From the NCBI GenBank assembly GCA_037957365.1, contig JARHVA010001190.1, positions 3,168,001-3,232,000 of the forward strand: a DNA stretch of 64,000 nt, in the 5' to 3' direction. Shown one piece after another: positions 35,294 through 47,018 of the stretch. The notes under the pieces were generated by a model, which was not told the DNA's origin, did no database searches, and saw only the letters and a list, made by a program, of their open reading frames with translations. The first letter of the stretch is position 1; each line of letters opens with the position of its first letter. Position numbers and translations under genes: made by a program. This DNA is from Torreya grandis. Its lineage: Eukaryota > Streptophyta > Pinopsida > Cupressales > Taxaceae.

Positions 35294-35624
35294 TGTTGGT
35301 GTAGGTTTGTCTTGTCTTTATGGTTTACCTACACCTCTTTTAACTAGTTAGGTTAGATTTAGCTAGGTCTATTTTAGGTTAGTCACTTTAGTGTGTTTTT
35401 AATGTTTGAGTTAGAGCAATCACTTGAGTGTGCCCTAATCTCACCCTATATGTACCAATCTCTTTTTCCCTTTTTCCTAATGATTCTAAATAAGGATTCT
35501 TTTCTCCAAACTCACTTCTTACAATTTTTTTATTGGTGTGAATTCATGGATTCCTCACCTCTACTAAGGTTTGTGTATGTTTTTGTTTGCTAAATATCTT
35601 GATGGACTTCTACAGAATTTTACA
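35294..35624 (+). repeat. 3' LTR of the 3.07-kb element
   Basis: It starts TGTTGGTGTAGG and ends TTTTACA, followed at once by TGAAT. It pairs with 32551-32875. Confidence 0.85.
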
Positions 35625-36308
35625 TGAATTCGGTAGTACTCACAACTTCATCAACTATAAACTTATGATGCGCATGAACTATTTTATTTATCTAGCTCTA
35701 GATTTTCAAGTCATGATTGTAGATGATGGCACACTTAGTTGTTATGGAAAATGCAATAGTATTAAACTCTCTATGAAAAAATATACTAGATGACCCTATG
35801 TTTTCCATTCCTATGAGAGAAGTAGACATTGTGTTGGGAGTCATCTAATGTATAACTACCTTGGAAATGATTGAGATGAATTTCAAAGATATATTCATGT
35901 GTTTCCATTATGAGGATAGTAAATTTCAACTGTGTGGCTTACATTCAAATTCCCCACAATTGGTGGGTTTTTCTCATATGCATAAGATTATAAACAAAGG
36001 AGTAGAGGGGCTTTGTGGCTCAACTATTTTCAATAGAATCACAACCACCAAAGGGTTCCACACCACCACATATAAAGGCTATTTTTCAGAAGCATTCAAT
36101 AGTTTTTTGGTGATATGCTAAAAGGACTTCCTTCAAAAATAGATTATGACCATGCCATTCAACTAGTTCTCATGTGTCAACCACCCACCTTCAATTCTTA
36201 TAGGATCCCATATATCTAGAAGAGTGAAATTGAGAAAATGGTATAGGAGATGTTAAAATCAAGTATGATCTATCATAATTAGAATGATTATTCCTCTCTG
36301 ATGAGTCA
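35625..36308 (+). pseudogene. gypsy protease (second part) and RT start
   Basis: The protease resumes as G-S-T-H-N-F-I-N-Y-K-L and runs through FIYLALDFQVMIVDDGTLSC and YGKCNSIKLSM. RT-linker text follows: FGDMLKGLPSKIDYDHAIQL, then KSEIEKMV, EMLKSSMIYHN and SSLMS, the conserved entry to gypsy RT. It breaks off at about 36308, before any catalytic Asp. Confidence 0.82.
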
Positions 36309-36309
36309 A

Positions 36310-38625
36310 TGAAATTAACCATTAAATACCTCTAATCACCTCTTTTATTGACTCCTCATTACCATTTATAGACATATAAAGTTGTATTTTGTATTTTCCC
36401 TTATCAAATAGTACTAAATGAATATGTCCATTTATTTATGTTTTATGACTAAAAATCTTATTTTATGAAAAAATACTGCATCATGTATTTATATTATTTT
36501 GTTAACTTTACTATTACTTTGGTGTGTTTAGATAACAGGGATAAATCATAAGTTTCATGGAACACAACCAAACCCTATCAACTGTAATGATTGATTATTG
36601 TAACATGTAGTAACTATGAGGTTGATTATTTCAACCTGTAGAAACCATTGATAGATCTCATAGAAATTGGAGATACAAGTGGTGATGCATAACACTTAGA
36701 AACATTATTGATGGAACCTGTAATAATTGAAGGCACAGTTGAATCAATTCTCACAACTCTATGATAGTTGTTCCAGCCTATAACATAACTATAATAGTTA
36801 AACCATAGTGTCATGTTGTTATGCCCTCTGAGCTATGGTGGATAGGTGAGAATGAAGATAGATTCTCTAATCTAAAATAAATAGATCAATGATTAAATAC
36901 ATCAGATAAACTTCATGCTCTATTGATTTTGCATCTTTGTTGCTCTCTATTGAAACTAATTGGTTAGTTATATCCATATATTCTTTTGTAATTAGATGAG
37001 TAACAATAAACTTGCTTTCTCTATTTAAGAGAATATGGTAGAATATAAGGATAATGAAGTTTTTAATATTAAAGCACATAGAAGATAGAGAGTACAGTCT
37101 AAATTCTATGTAATCTTTTACTATAACAATACTCACATTGTTAGAAAATCCTTTAATGAAAGAATAATTGGTTTGATATAAAGTCATTATTTTAAAGGGA
37201 ATGATTGGAACTCAACACTAATCGAGGAGGGGCCCCTTTCAAGGAATTTTGGAAAAGATATTGATCCATTAGTTTAATTATTGTTTTTGTTCTATGAATA
37301 AGTACATATTCATGTTGAAGTTTGTATGTGTTTTTAGTTTCTTAAGATTGATTTAATAAATGTATTTGATACTTGTGCAAGTTTTCTTAATTTTCCTTGG
37401 GAATCTTCCATGATGACCAATCTATCACTTAACTTGATTTGCCTCAAAGCTTGTTATGCATAAGAACAATAATGATATGGGGATGGGCTCCTTGATGATA
37501 TGGTTATGTAGAATTATTTATAACTAGTTTAACTTACCAAATTTATCCTTCCCCAACGTATGATTCTCTTACCACATCTTCTTATAAACTTTAAGTCTAA
37601 ATATTCATCATCACATACCTCAATTTGTCTTTTACCTTGTAGCCTTATTTTGAGGGTTTTTATGACTTTTATTCCCATACATTGAGTGTATTCATAAACT
37701 AATCATTGTTCAAGATACCCCTTTAGACATTTTTAAAAATCTCAAATTACCAAGATCCAACTCAGTCTCTGCTCCACTTTATTTTCAACTTTTATAGTTA
37801 CATTTAGGCCTTATAGGATTACTCCAATACTCTAAAAGTGCCAAACAAAACCCAATAAACATAAAATTGTTTGGATACTCTAACAGATATCAAATTAAAT
37901 ATGATTCCAAGTTTTTGGTGATTTTCCACCATGTACTTTTCTTTATAAATAAGTTTCCTTATTTTGACAACCTAGGAAAACACAATTTTCAGATCTATGA
38001 CTATATTTTTCCAATTTATGAGCTTTTTAGAAGGATTCAAGGACTCCAATTGGTCTTGAAATTTATATTTTTATATTATCCAACTTTTCCATCCATTTAG
38101 AATATTAGATCAATCATAAATTCACACAACATGGATTTTTATGTAGAAATCCTAGGTTATCCTATCAAAGGGCAAGAAGCTTAAAATAGTCATAAATTGA
38201 GCTAAACATGTGAATACCCCATTCCAATGCCAAAATTTCTATTTTATTGTGCTCTAAATTTCATCTCTAGACACTTACAATCTATAATATACGGATTGAC
38301 TCAAATTTCTTTATTTTTAGACTATAGTCTATAGAATTTTGAATTCTCAGACCAAGATCATACAAGGACTTATACAATATGATTTAATACTTATTAGTTT
38401 ATTATATGATTTTATAAAGGTCTTATTACCTTGTTTACATCTTTTCAAACACCATTTAGGTGGGTTATTAGTCAAATATTCCTCTAACATACAAAGTTCT
38501 TCCTCTAACAAGACTATACCCTACAGAACTCTATTCACAAGTTTATCTAGCTAAATTAGTTCTTCTTGTTAAATTTTATAGAGATTAGAATGACTTATTA
38601 AGGATTTAATATCATCATAACACAA
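36310..38625. other. A+T-rich region, nothing recognised
   Basis: Short open frames (for example 36867-37187 minus and 37867-38100 plus) have composition like random A+T-rich DNA and no motif. I see no repeat partner in the window. Confidence 0.5.
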
Positions 38626-38630
38626 TAATA

Positions 38631-40149
38631 TTGTTAAGCATGGGATATACTGAAAGGGGGGGTGAATCAATATATCATAAATCTTATAAACTTTTCCTTA
38701 ATCAAATTCCACTTTAACATACATTCAAGATATGCAATAAAACTAAAATAATAAACACCACACAAAATAGAGAGAGACACCATAATTAATTTGAAAATAC
38801 AATGCGGTAAAAACTATGGAGAACAATCTCAAGTATATGAATGAGCACCAACTCAAACTACAATATTCACAAGCACCAACTTGTAGGAGCACCAACCCCT
38901 TTGTTGAGCGCCAACACAACTATTCGTGAGCACCAACCCACAGGAGCACCAACCCTTTTGCTGAGCACCAACACAGTAATAATTCATGAGCACCAAACCA
39001 TAGGATCACCAACCCCTTTGTTGAGCACCAACCCTCAGGAGCACCAACCCCTTTTGTTTATATCACACAACTATCTCTCAATGTTGTTATCTTAACAAAT
39101 GATAGTTCATTACAATATCTCTTTCCTCTCTATCCTCTGCTCTTCTAAGCTAGATATAACAAATACAAATCATACACTATCTCATGCTTTACAAATGGCT
39201 TCTCAAGCCTTTATTTATAGCTTTCTAAATGACCTTTGGCCTTCCCCCTTTGTGACCCTTCAATCCTCATAGAAAATGGATCCAAACTTGCATGACCCTT
39301 TGTATCCTTGCATTTGAAAAGTCATGTGGTGACCCTTCATAAGCAAAAGCATCTTTTCCTCTTTTGTCTTTATCTTTGTGACTTTTAGTATTCCTCAAAG
39401 TTTCTTTTCATGAGAAATTGTGCCCTACCTCTTTTATCTTCACTTGGTGACTCTTAGAATTCCCCAAGATGACTCTTCATGGGAAAATTCATCCCATTCT
39501 TCTTTTGTCTTTATCCCATGACTCTTTGACTTCTCCATTGGCCCTTCTTTTGTCTCTTATGCAACCAAAAATATATTTGTTAATATTAAATAAATATTAA
39601 CACATATTAGCCAAGATATAACTATTACAAACATCATTAAATGCAATGGGGCCTTTATCACCAATAATTCTAGTCTTTTGACATCAATGAATATATTCCC
39701 AACAAATATGACTCTCCATCCACTATATGTATTCACATGATCACCCAAAGTGTACAAAATCACAATGTTTCTATGACTATATCAATAAAAACTATGCATA
39801 TAGATCATGCACTCAAAATTGTTGATGAAAATTCATTGCCTTACTAATAATCATGACTCTTTTAAATGAAAAGGATTTTTATAATGATTATCCACCTATT
39901 TTGGCCTTCTAAATATTCAAACAACTCATTAAGCATGTTTCATTCTTAAACCAAATCCAATCCTACTATATAACATCAATAACACACTATATAACATGAA
40001 ATACAACACTTACAACATAAGAAGATTTGTTCATAGGATGCCAAACATTATTTATTTCTTGAATCCTCCTTTTTACATATAAACAAACCTCCTTACATGT
40101 AAATATGCAACTCTATTCTGTACAACTACTTCCAATAATCTAATTTACA
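38631..40149 (-). repeat. candidate solo LTR, related to the long copia LTRs
   Basis: It starts TTGTTAAGCATGGG and soon reads GGGGGGTGAATCA, as do the LTRs at 20529 and 25882, and it carries the same GCACCAAC cluster. The right edge is proposed at 40149 (TTTACA) because TAATA is found on both sides, which is weak in such A+T-rich DNA. No internal element sequence adjoins it. Confidence 0.45.
38843..39055. repeat. GCACCAAC motif cluster, about eleven copies
   Basis: Alternating GAGCACCAACCC and GAGCACCAACAC words occur in a loose period of about 50 bp. An open frame across it repeats E-H-Q-x-x-G-A-P-T-P-L-L-S, but this is a by-product of the repeat. Confidence 0.85.
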
Positions 40150-41825
40150 TAATATTCTCAAGAATTCATCTTGAGAATGAACTTGAATCATACTAAATGA
40201 TTCCTAAAGCCTATAATTTATATCCTTTTATCCTCCTTTGCTTGAGGTTCAAATTATATCATGAAGAAACAAACTTGTCTATCTTATTATGGTCTTAGAA
40301 TAGGCCAATAATCTCTCTTTTGACCTTTATCCTCAACAAACTTGCTTTTTTATCCCCTTCCAATGTGGGAATTGCCTTCAAGATACGATAATGAGGTGTA
40401 TATACACTTACCAAGGTAGAAATAATTTTTAAAACATGTTTATGACCCTCTATGATCATTATATAAGGTCTACATCCTTTCATTTAGTCCAGAAGGCTTA
40501 TAAGTCTCGTTTCAAAATTTGAATTTTCAAATTGGAGGTTTTGGAGGGAAAGCTTGAATTTGGCCTAGACTTGCAATTTAAGACTTCCTAGTTTGAACAC
40601 AATTCTTATAATTATATTAAGACTACATAAGCTATCCAGGGCTTGATTAGTCCTGTTACATACATTTTGAAGCTTATCATGGATTCTAGGCCTTCACAAT
40701 CAAGGCTTATTGATTCACTTAGACTACCTATGTACGAATTTACAAAAATGGGTAGATTCTCTTGCATCATTCCAACCCATAGATTAATAGTTCATTTCAT
40801 TCCCAACAACTTTGATTTCATTTCTAACAAGTGTGATTATGTTTCTAGCAAGTGTGTTTTCCTTTCCAGCACTTTATTTTCATGCAATTTACTTTATGCA
40901 AGAGTGTTTTCCTATATGCAACTTATAGTCCCTCAATCTCTAAAAATAACTAGTGTTGAATACATGGTGTTGACACCTTGCCAAGTATATGGGCCTTGGG
41001 TTGAAAATTAGTGAAAGTAGAGTAATCGATAAGCCAAGTGGTTGTCCCATGGAATACCTCTGACAAGTTGTATGTGAGTGATTGAACTGTGTCAATTTAA
41101 TTGGGGAGTTTATTTTGTTCATCATTTTAACATCATTATCAGGGACATGCCAAAAATTAGATCTCAAGAATGTCTAATTATATATTTTATTTAAATTTCA
41201 TGATTTCTAGTTTAAAAATTCTTTGCTTTCTAACATAAGATTTCATGTTTTCCTAGATTAATAATTTATAATTCCGCAAGTTAAAGTTAGAAAAATAAGA
41301 AAAAAATCTCAATCAAGACTAACTCTATGTAGGACATGTCAAGAATTATAATAAAGGAGGATTTATTGATTTGTATTCAGTGAGGGTGAGAATATTCATG
41401 TAGAATCTTGCCTAAAGGTTGAAAAATTCTATAGGGGAATAATCATCACCAACAACAACCATAAGTTGAGAAAGAATGTGAGCAGTTTGTTGACAGTTGT
41501 CATTTGAGAAGCTAGAAGAGATAACAACAAAGGAATTATTGATTTAGTAAACTAGTACAAGAGCAAGGAAAAAGAGTACCTTCACACCCCTGAGAAGGAC
41601 ATATTTTCAACATTTCAATGAGTCCTTATTTGGCTACTCTACATCCAGGGATGTAGTATTTATTCCCCTCTAGCCTCACCCAAACTCCTCTCCAAAAGAG
41701 AACTCAAATCCCTTCTATCCCCAAAAATAAAAAGTATAAATGAAAAAATTATTGAACCCACTAAATAAGTTGAATAATACATTATTTTTGAACTTTTGAA
41801 ATAGCTTCTAAGAAGTATTATATGC
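40150..41825. other. A+T-rich region, nothing recognised
   Basis: The open frame at 40643-41011 shows no domain. I see no repeat partner. Confidence 0.5.
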
Positions 41826-41829
41826 AATA

Positions 41830-42880
41830 AATTAGGATAAATCTACAACTTGTCCTACTTAGTAGATTCCAAGCTCAGAGTAGGTAATCATACCAACAAC
41901 TCAATGCATAGCTATTTATATTTGGGACATGACCAATTTTTATATGTGAAATCTATCGAAGGTATTTCTTATTACACAACACTATAGGAGAGAGTTCTAA
42001 AACATCTATTCACTACATGATAACCTTATCTAGGTCTACAATACGTGAAATAAAACTAATATAATGTGCACTAAAGCTCATGGCACAAAGGGGGATGGTT
42101 AAACAAAAAAATCAAGAAAATAAAACTCTACTCAAGTCAATGTAAATTTAATCTAAGAGAAGAGTAAAAATCACAACATATTACTTTGTGTAATATATAT
42201 CTATCAAATGAAAGTGTAAAAGTTAGGAATATTTACCTTAAATGAACATGTCGAGCCTTAATCTCTACCTTAGCCAAAGGTGCTTTGCAAGAGGTTGTTT
42301 TGGATTTATAAGTAACACACTATATAAAATAGTTATAGGATAAAAGAATACTACTTTTCATTCAAGAGGCAAAAAACTTTGGAACACAGTGGTTAAACCG
42401 GGTCGACTAGGTTGAATTAGTTTGTAAAACCCTAAAAACTAAAAAATGATAAAATAAAAATAGATTGACCAACTCAATCTTGTCTGTAGAAAATTGTAAA
42501 AGTAAAAATTACTAAACTGAACTAGATTTACTAGCTCGATTTAGTTGATTGAAAGTGAAAATTTAGAAAATAAGAAAAATGATTAAGTTAACTTGCGTGA
42601 TTTAGGTTTTTACTATGAAACCTTACAAGCAAAAGTATAAAACTAGATCAACTAGCATAATCTAGATGACTATAAATCATGGATCTATAAATAGAGAAAA
42701 AGACTACATTTGATAACATGATCTAGTTGATTTCATAAATAGAACTTTGAAATAGAGAGAAATACTAGATCAACCAACTCGATCTAGTTTATTGCTGAGA
42801 TAAAACTTGCATATAGAGAGAAAGACTAGATCAATGAACCCAATGATAGGACAAAAATAACATTTACAAAATGACAATAA
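41830..42880 (-). repeat. Tat-type LTR, partial
   Basis: The reverse complement matches the second half of the LTRs at 50063 and 61164. Shared parts are an AACAACCTCTT...GGC block with GAGATTAAG at 42211-42310, and a CTTTGTGCCA...GCTTTAGTG block near 42080. The first part of the LTR is replaced by several degenerate CTAGATCAAC...CTCGATCTAG words at 42390-42850. Its start is missing and no internal element adjoins it. Confidence 0.65.
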
Positions 42881-43072
42881 AATATTGATCTCATAGTTAA
42901 ATTTATAAATGATAAAGCATTACAATAAATAAGTCAAATAATGACTTATCACTTCATCTACTAAGAAGTCCTTTCAACTACCTACAGGACTCTTGAGTAC
43001 ACACTACAAGATGAAATCAAATGTGCAACTACATACTACAAGATAAAATCTAGACACCTAAAATTAATAACA
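42850..43072 (-). repeat. copia 3' LTR, first part
   Basis: On the minus strand it begins TGTTATTAATTTTAGG just after the polypurine region. It is followed within about 220 bp by the Tat-type LTR remnant. The partner LTR is not in the window. Confidence 0.5.
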
Positions 43073-43110
43073 TATATATATAATATTATTGCATCCCCTC
43101 TTAATCTGTA
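43073..43110 (-). other. polypurine tract with AT expansion
   Basis: The minus strand reads AGATTAAGAGGGGATGC, then A+T-rich sequence with an ATATAT run up to the LTR start. The AT run probably expanded after insertion. Confidence 0.6.
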
Positions 43111-43741
43111 GGGGTCTTTGTTAGACCAAGCAATCCTCTAAAATTTTCAATTTTTTCTCATCAAGCACTTTTGTCAAGAGTATGTTTTTACTATGTTGTC
43201 ACTTAATGTTGCAACTTAACACTGCCATCTTTCACATAGTGTTAAATCGGATGAAATTTGGTATTATTATGCTTGGTTCAATCATGAAAGATTAGATTCT
43301 TTGCCATCTGGATTGCAGAATTTTTATGAACCATGAGAGGTGTTGACAAAATCTATTGCTCTTATAAATCTGAAAGAACCCTCTAAGCCACAAGATCTCT
43401 CTATTTGTCTCTAAAGCGGTCATATATTATTCTTCTACTGAATAAATTATTGGTATTGATTGCTTCTTAGATTTGTAACTGACAACTATTGTTCCCAAAT
43501 TCATCAAAAAACCAAGGTGGACTTTTCATCCTCATGATCACCAGCATAGTCAGAATCTAAATACCCAACCAATTTGAAGTCTCCTACCCTAGATTATTTG
43601 AGCCTAAAATTTTGTGTTAATTTGAGATATATGAGGACCTTTTTTGTTGTTACCTAATGATTGCCCCTGGGTTTTTGCATGAATTTTTAGAGGACACCAA
43701 CTTCAAATGATATATCTGGTCAAGGTGTGATCACATAAATC
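43090..43741 (-). pseudogene. copia RNase H and RT end
   Basis: The minus strand gives S-L-I-Y-V-I-T-P, then PDISFEVGVL, KKVLIYLKLTQNFRLK, VGDFKLVGYLDSDYAGD and KSTLVF, and ends near ENFRGLLGLTKTP. This is the copia RNase H with its first catalytic region (D-S-D-Y-A-G-D) intact. Frames change several times. It is the direct continuation of the RT remnant at 47019. Confidence 0.85.
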
Positions 43742-43746
43742 AGACT
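43742..43746. other. target site duplication AGACT, left copy
   Basis: Identical to 47014-47018. It flanks the solo LTR. Confidence 0.85.
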
Positions 43747-46700
43747 TGTTGGAAGTACAACTATTGACATTGGAGGGGGATGAATTAGTTTTAATAAAAT
43801 AGTCTTCCAATTTCACTTAATATTCATGAAGCATCCATTCACTTACATGCATCAATTAGTGCATATACAAGCATCTATAAAAGCAAACAATATAAGGACA
43901 TGAGATATATGTGAAAAACCCTCTAAGAGTATAAAACCCACTAATGCACAACTTGGACTACTATCCTATAAGCAATGAATCAACCTTTTAGTGAGGCACC
44001 AACCCCACAAGGATCACCAACCCCTCATTATTCAAGCACCAACTAAACTAGTGTTTTTAGTAAGCTTCAACTTACAAGGAGGATCCAACCTTCTAAGAAA
44101 CTAAGCACCAACTTAGCTACCTTGAATATCTAATCACCCTTGAACAATTTTTTCTTACTCAAATAAATATGACCTCCTCTATTTTTTCTTCTCACACTTC
44201 TTTCTCTATCAAATAGCCTATTAGGCCTTCTCGCTCAATTAGCCCTTTTCTTGGCAGAATTAGATCAAATGACCTTGCTCAACACCTATAAAAACATAGT
44301 TAGATACTCATGGAATATTTATCTCATCTCTATGATGATATTCAATCCCTCAACCTATTCACCAAAACTTTATATCCTTCACTCAATAGCTTAATACTCT
44401 AACTAGTCAAAATAGGCTTATTAGGCCTTCACTTTATACTAGATTATTTCTCATACCCATCTTGGTCAGCCAAGGACCTCACCATACTTAGATTATTATT
44501 TCAATACATCATTACATACATTTTACAAGTAAAACAAGCATTACATATGTCGGTTAGTACCCTTAATGCATAAAACCACCATTAGGCCTAATAGAAACCT
44601 AATGCAATTAGGCCTTCCCTAAGCACATGTTTCACTTAGACCTTATTTGAACATTTTGAGCCTTCACCAATAGATGCAAAACTTCATATATCACTTGAAT
44701 AGTCCCCTATTAATCTATCCTTATGTCTTCAACACCATTTGGCTCTTTTCAATCTTTGAACCACCCAATTAGCTCTACTCATCATTACGCCTTCTCACTA
44801 CCAGAAAATTTGTCTTAAAAATTTGAACCATATACACAACTTTTCCACATAACCCACACATAAAATAATATATATAGGCTCTTTATGACTTACACTAATT
44901 CCCAAAATGATTTGGTATTCACCACACAGGCCAAAAGGCCTCAAGAACACTTCTTCAAAATGCTTAATCATAATCACCAAACACTATCAACAAACAGTCA
45001 AAATTATTTGAGTCTTCAAACATGAACAGGGACTTCCAATGAAGACAAATACATTCTCATGATCCTATTATAATTTTATAACACCTTCAATGGAATTGTA
45101 TCCTTAAACTTAGTGCAAATTGACTTATAAACATCATTTTCACATACACATAGAAAGTTGCCTGTAGCATCAAAAACATAGTAAAGAAAAACAAATCTTA
45201 GAACACATGTGGGAACACTTTTATGATCATCCAATGGGTTTATGTGAACCTTTACCATCTTAGATCATCTCTGAAAATATATATTTCATGGTCATATATC
45301 AATAATTCTCTTACAAACCAATCTCACTACTTCACTCTATACATACTTCACTGTATTAAACATACCAATTTGATGACAAGTTTTTGCTTGAGTACAGGCA
45401 TCATCAACACTTTTGTACCAAGTGAATAGGAGTAATATGTCTTTAATGATGACCCCATGTATTACAATCCATCCCCAGTACTCTACATCCAAACCCTAAT
45501 CTCATTCTCATTCTCACCTAGTTTTCTCACTATTCTGCTCATTAAGCTTGTTTAGCGATAGGCTAACTTTCATGACTGGTTTAGCACATTTTTTGTCTAA
45601 AACCTGCTTAGAAAATTTTATAGACATAAACTATAATTAATACACATCATCTTCCATCCATTTGCGTGTTACATCAAAATTCTTGAAAATAAGGATTTTC
45701 CTATAGCTTTTACTCACTATCAAGACAAACCAAAACCACTTGAGGAAACCTTGAAGAGTAGTTTACATTTCTAAACATCAAACTATGTCAATAGGACCAT
45801 TCTGATCCATAGCCAATTATATCTTTATTAGCAGGTCATTATAAGGGTTTTGAGAGGGTTTTGACTGGTTTCACTTCTTAGTAATCATTCATAAAGGATT
45901 GCCCCTCATCTCCAAAACCAATTCTAGGAAAATAAAGCTAGGGACCTTCCCAAATTCCATGAAGTTCTCAAGATATCATGCAAAGGTTGTATGTGCCAAC
46001 GAGTACAAGAAATATATTTTCGGGTCTGCAACACCCCATTCTTTGTACACAAGGAACTTTATCATAGGTTTTCATGCTTTCTCCTTCAAGTATTGACTTA
46101 AAACTTTATCCACACATTTAACATGACCTCTCACACCTCTATCAATTCTCTCAAGAAATTTGGCATCCTTAGAAATGATCTTGACTCCTTATTAGGTCAC
46201 TTTATATACTAGGCCTTACACTGCCAGTTACACTTAGACTATGATCATGCCTTGAAACCTCTTGAACTATCTTCAAAACCTCATTCACATGTCATGTGAT
46301 CTCATATCCTACTCATACACTACCAAACTTGATCGCATAGGTCTCAAATGGCTCGACTCATCATGCTACCAGACCTATGCCAATTCACTAGGTCTTTCAA
46401 GTAAAGATTAAGCCTCAACACTAAACCTTGAAACTCATCAGTAAGCTTATTTGTCTCTTGTTCATTGTTAACATAGTTTAGGATAATTTTTCATGCCTAT
46501 ATTGACCCAAATCAAAAATATTTACCATGCATCATGCATACATCTTCTTCACAGAGCTAGACCAAACTACTCAAGATACCTAATACTCAGAGTTTGGACA
46601 CAAAAAACTAGCTCTCAATGATATCATTCTTCAAACATGATTATCTGAAGACAAAGCTACTCTTAACAGACTTATGATTTTTATCACATCACAACCTTGT

Positions 46701-47013
46701 ACCAAGACCTCATATAGAATACAAGGACTTGTTGACCCATGTGCTTACCTTGCATGTTCCTTAGTACTTAGAGATCAATCAAGATGCTTCCCTTGTATCT
46801 TGAACATGATTTTGACATGTCATCAAACCTTAGAAATAATACCAAGATACCTTCAAATTTTCTCTCAACAAAGAGACAAAAATTCTTTGTCACACAACAC
46901 TTCACTAATCATGACATAAACTCTATTTTTTGACATGAAGGACATTCAACTTAACTTTGACATCAATTACAACATTAATGACTTAATAGCAACACTAAGA
47001 ACATACATCAACA
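43747..47013 (-). repeat. solo LTR of the long copia family, 3.27 kb
   Basis: It starts TGTTGGAAG and ends CATCAACA, between two copies of AGACT. It shares many blocks with the LTRs at 20529-23338 and 25882-28751 (GCTTGTTTAGCGATAGGCT, TTTAGCACA, AAATAAGGATTTTCCTAT). No internal domain is inside, so the element body was lost, most simply by LTR-LTR recombination. Orientation is inferred from those relatives. Confidence 0.88.
43985..44113. repeat. GCACCAAC motif cluster in the solo LTR
   Basis: The words AGGCACCAACCC, AAGCACCAACT and AGCTTCAACTTAC recur, in the same relative place as in the related LTRs. Confidence 0.8.
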
Positions 47014-47018
47014 AGACT
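47014..47018. other. target site duplication AGACT, right copy
   Basis: Identical to 43742-43746. It lies in the R-H-L-I-E-S-L codons of the copia RT end. Confidence 0.85.

Larger units (their letters stand above)
32551..35624 (+). mobile_element. non-autonomous LTR element, 3.07 kb
   Basis: LTRs of about 325 bp (32551-32875 and 35294-35624) flank 2.4 kb. A primer site reading TGTTATCATAGCTTC (iMet-like) follows the first LTR, and a purine tract (TTTAGAGGGGT) precedes the second. No pol domain is found inside, so it resembles a LARD-type element. It depended on proteins made by others. Flanking TGACT/TGAAT and restoration of the host protease frame fix its ends. Confidence 0.85.
31250..36308 (+). 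mobile_element. Ty3/gypsy element split by an LTR insertion
   Basis: Plus-strand order is a possible primer site near 31253, gag (31540-32545), protease split at 32550/35625, and the RT N-terminal region to 36308, where recognisable sequence ends. The gag domain, the C-x-x-C-type knuckle and the L-I-D-x-G-S-T-H-N-F protease motif are typical of plant chromovirus-type gypsy elements. It has many stops and no RT catalytic core, RNase H, integrase or 3' LTR here. Confidence 0.82.

Noticed and set aside
36867..37187. 106-codon minus-strand ORF
   Set aside because: Composition of random A+T-rich DNA and no motif.
38843..39055. CRISPR-like array
   Set aside because: Repeats are short and degenerate with irregular spacing, and the setting is plant retrotransposon LTRs.
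38841..39095. 84-codon ORF with repeated E-H-Q...T-P-L-L-S peptide
   Set aside because: It is created by the GCACCAAC repeat cluster inside an LTR-like sequence, and related LTRs do not keep the frame.
38627..40154. Firm target duplication for the 38.6-kb LTR
   Set aside because: TAATA on both sides could be chance in this A+T-rich DNA; kept only as a candidate.
40643..41011. 122-codon plus-strand ORF
   Set aside because: No recognisable domain; biased Ser/Phe/Ile composition; no supporting neighbour.
43747..47013. 3' LTR of the copia element whose pol lies at 47.0-50.1 kb
   Set aside because: RNase H of that copia element lies on the far side (43090-43741), the frame continues across, and AGACT flanks the block, so it is a separate solo LTR insertion.
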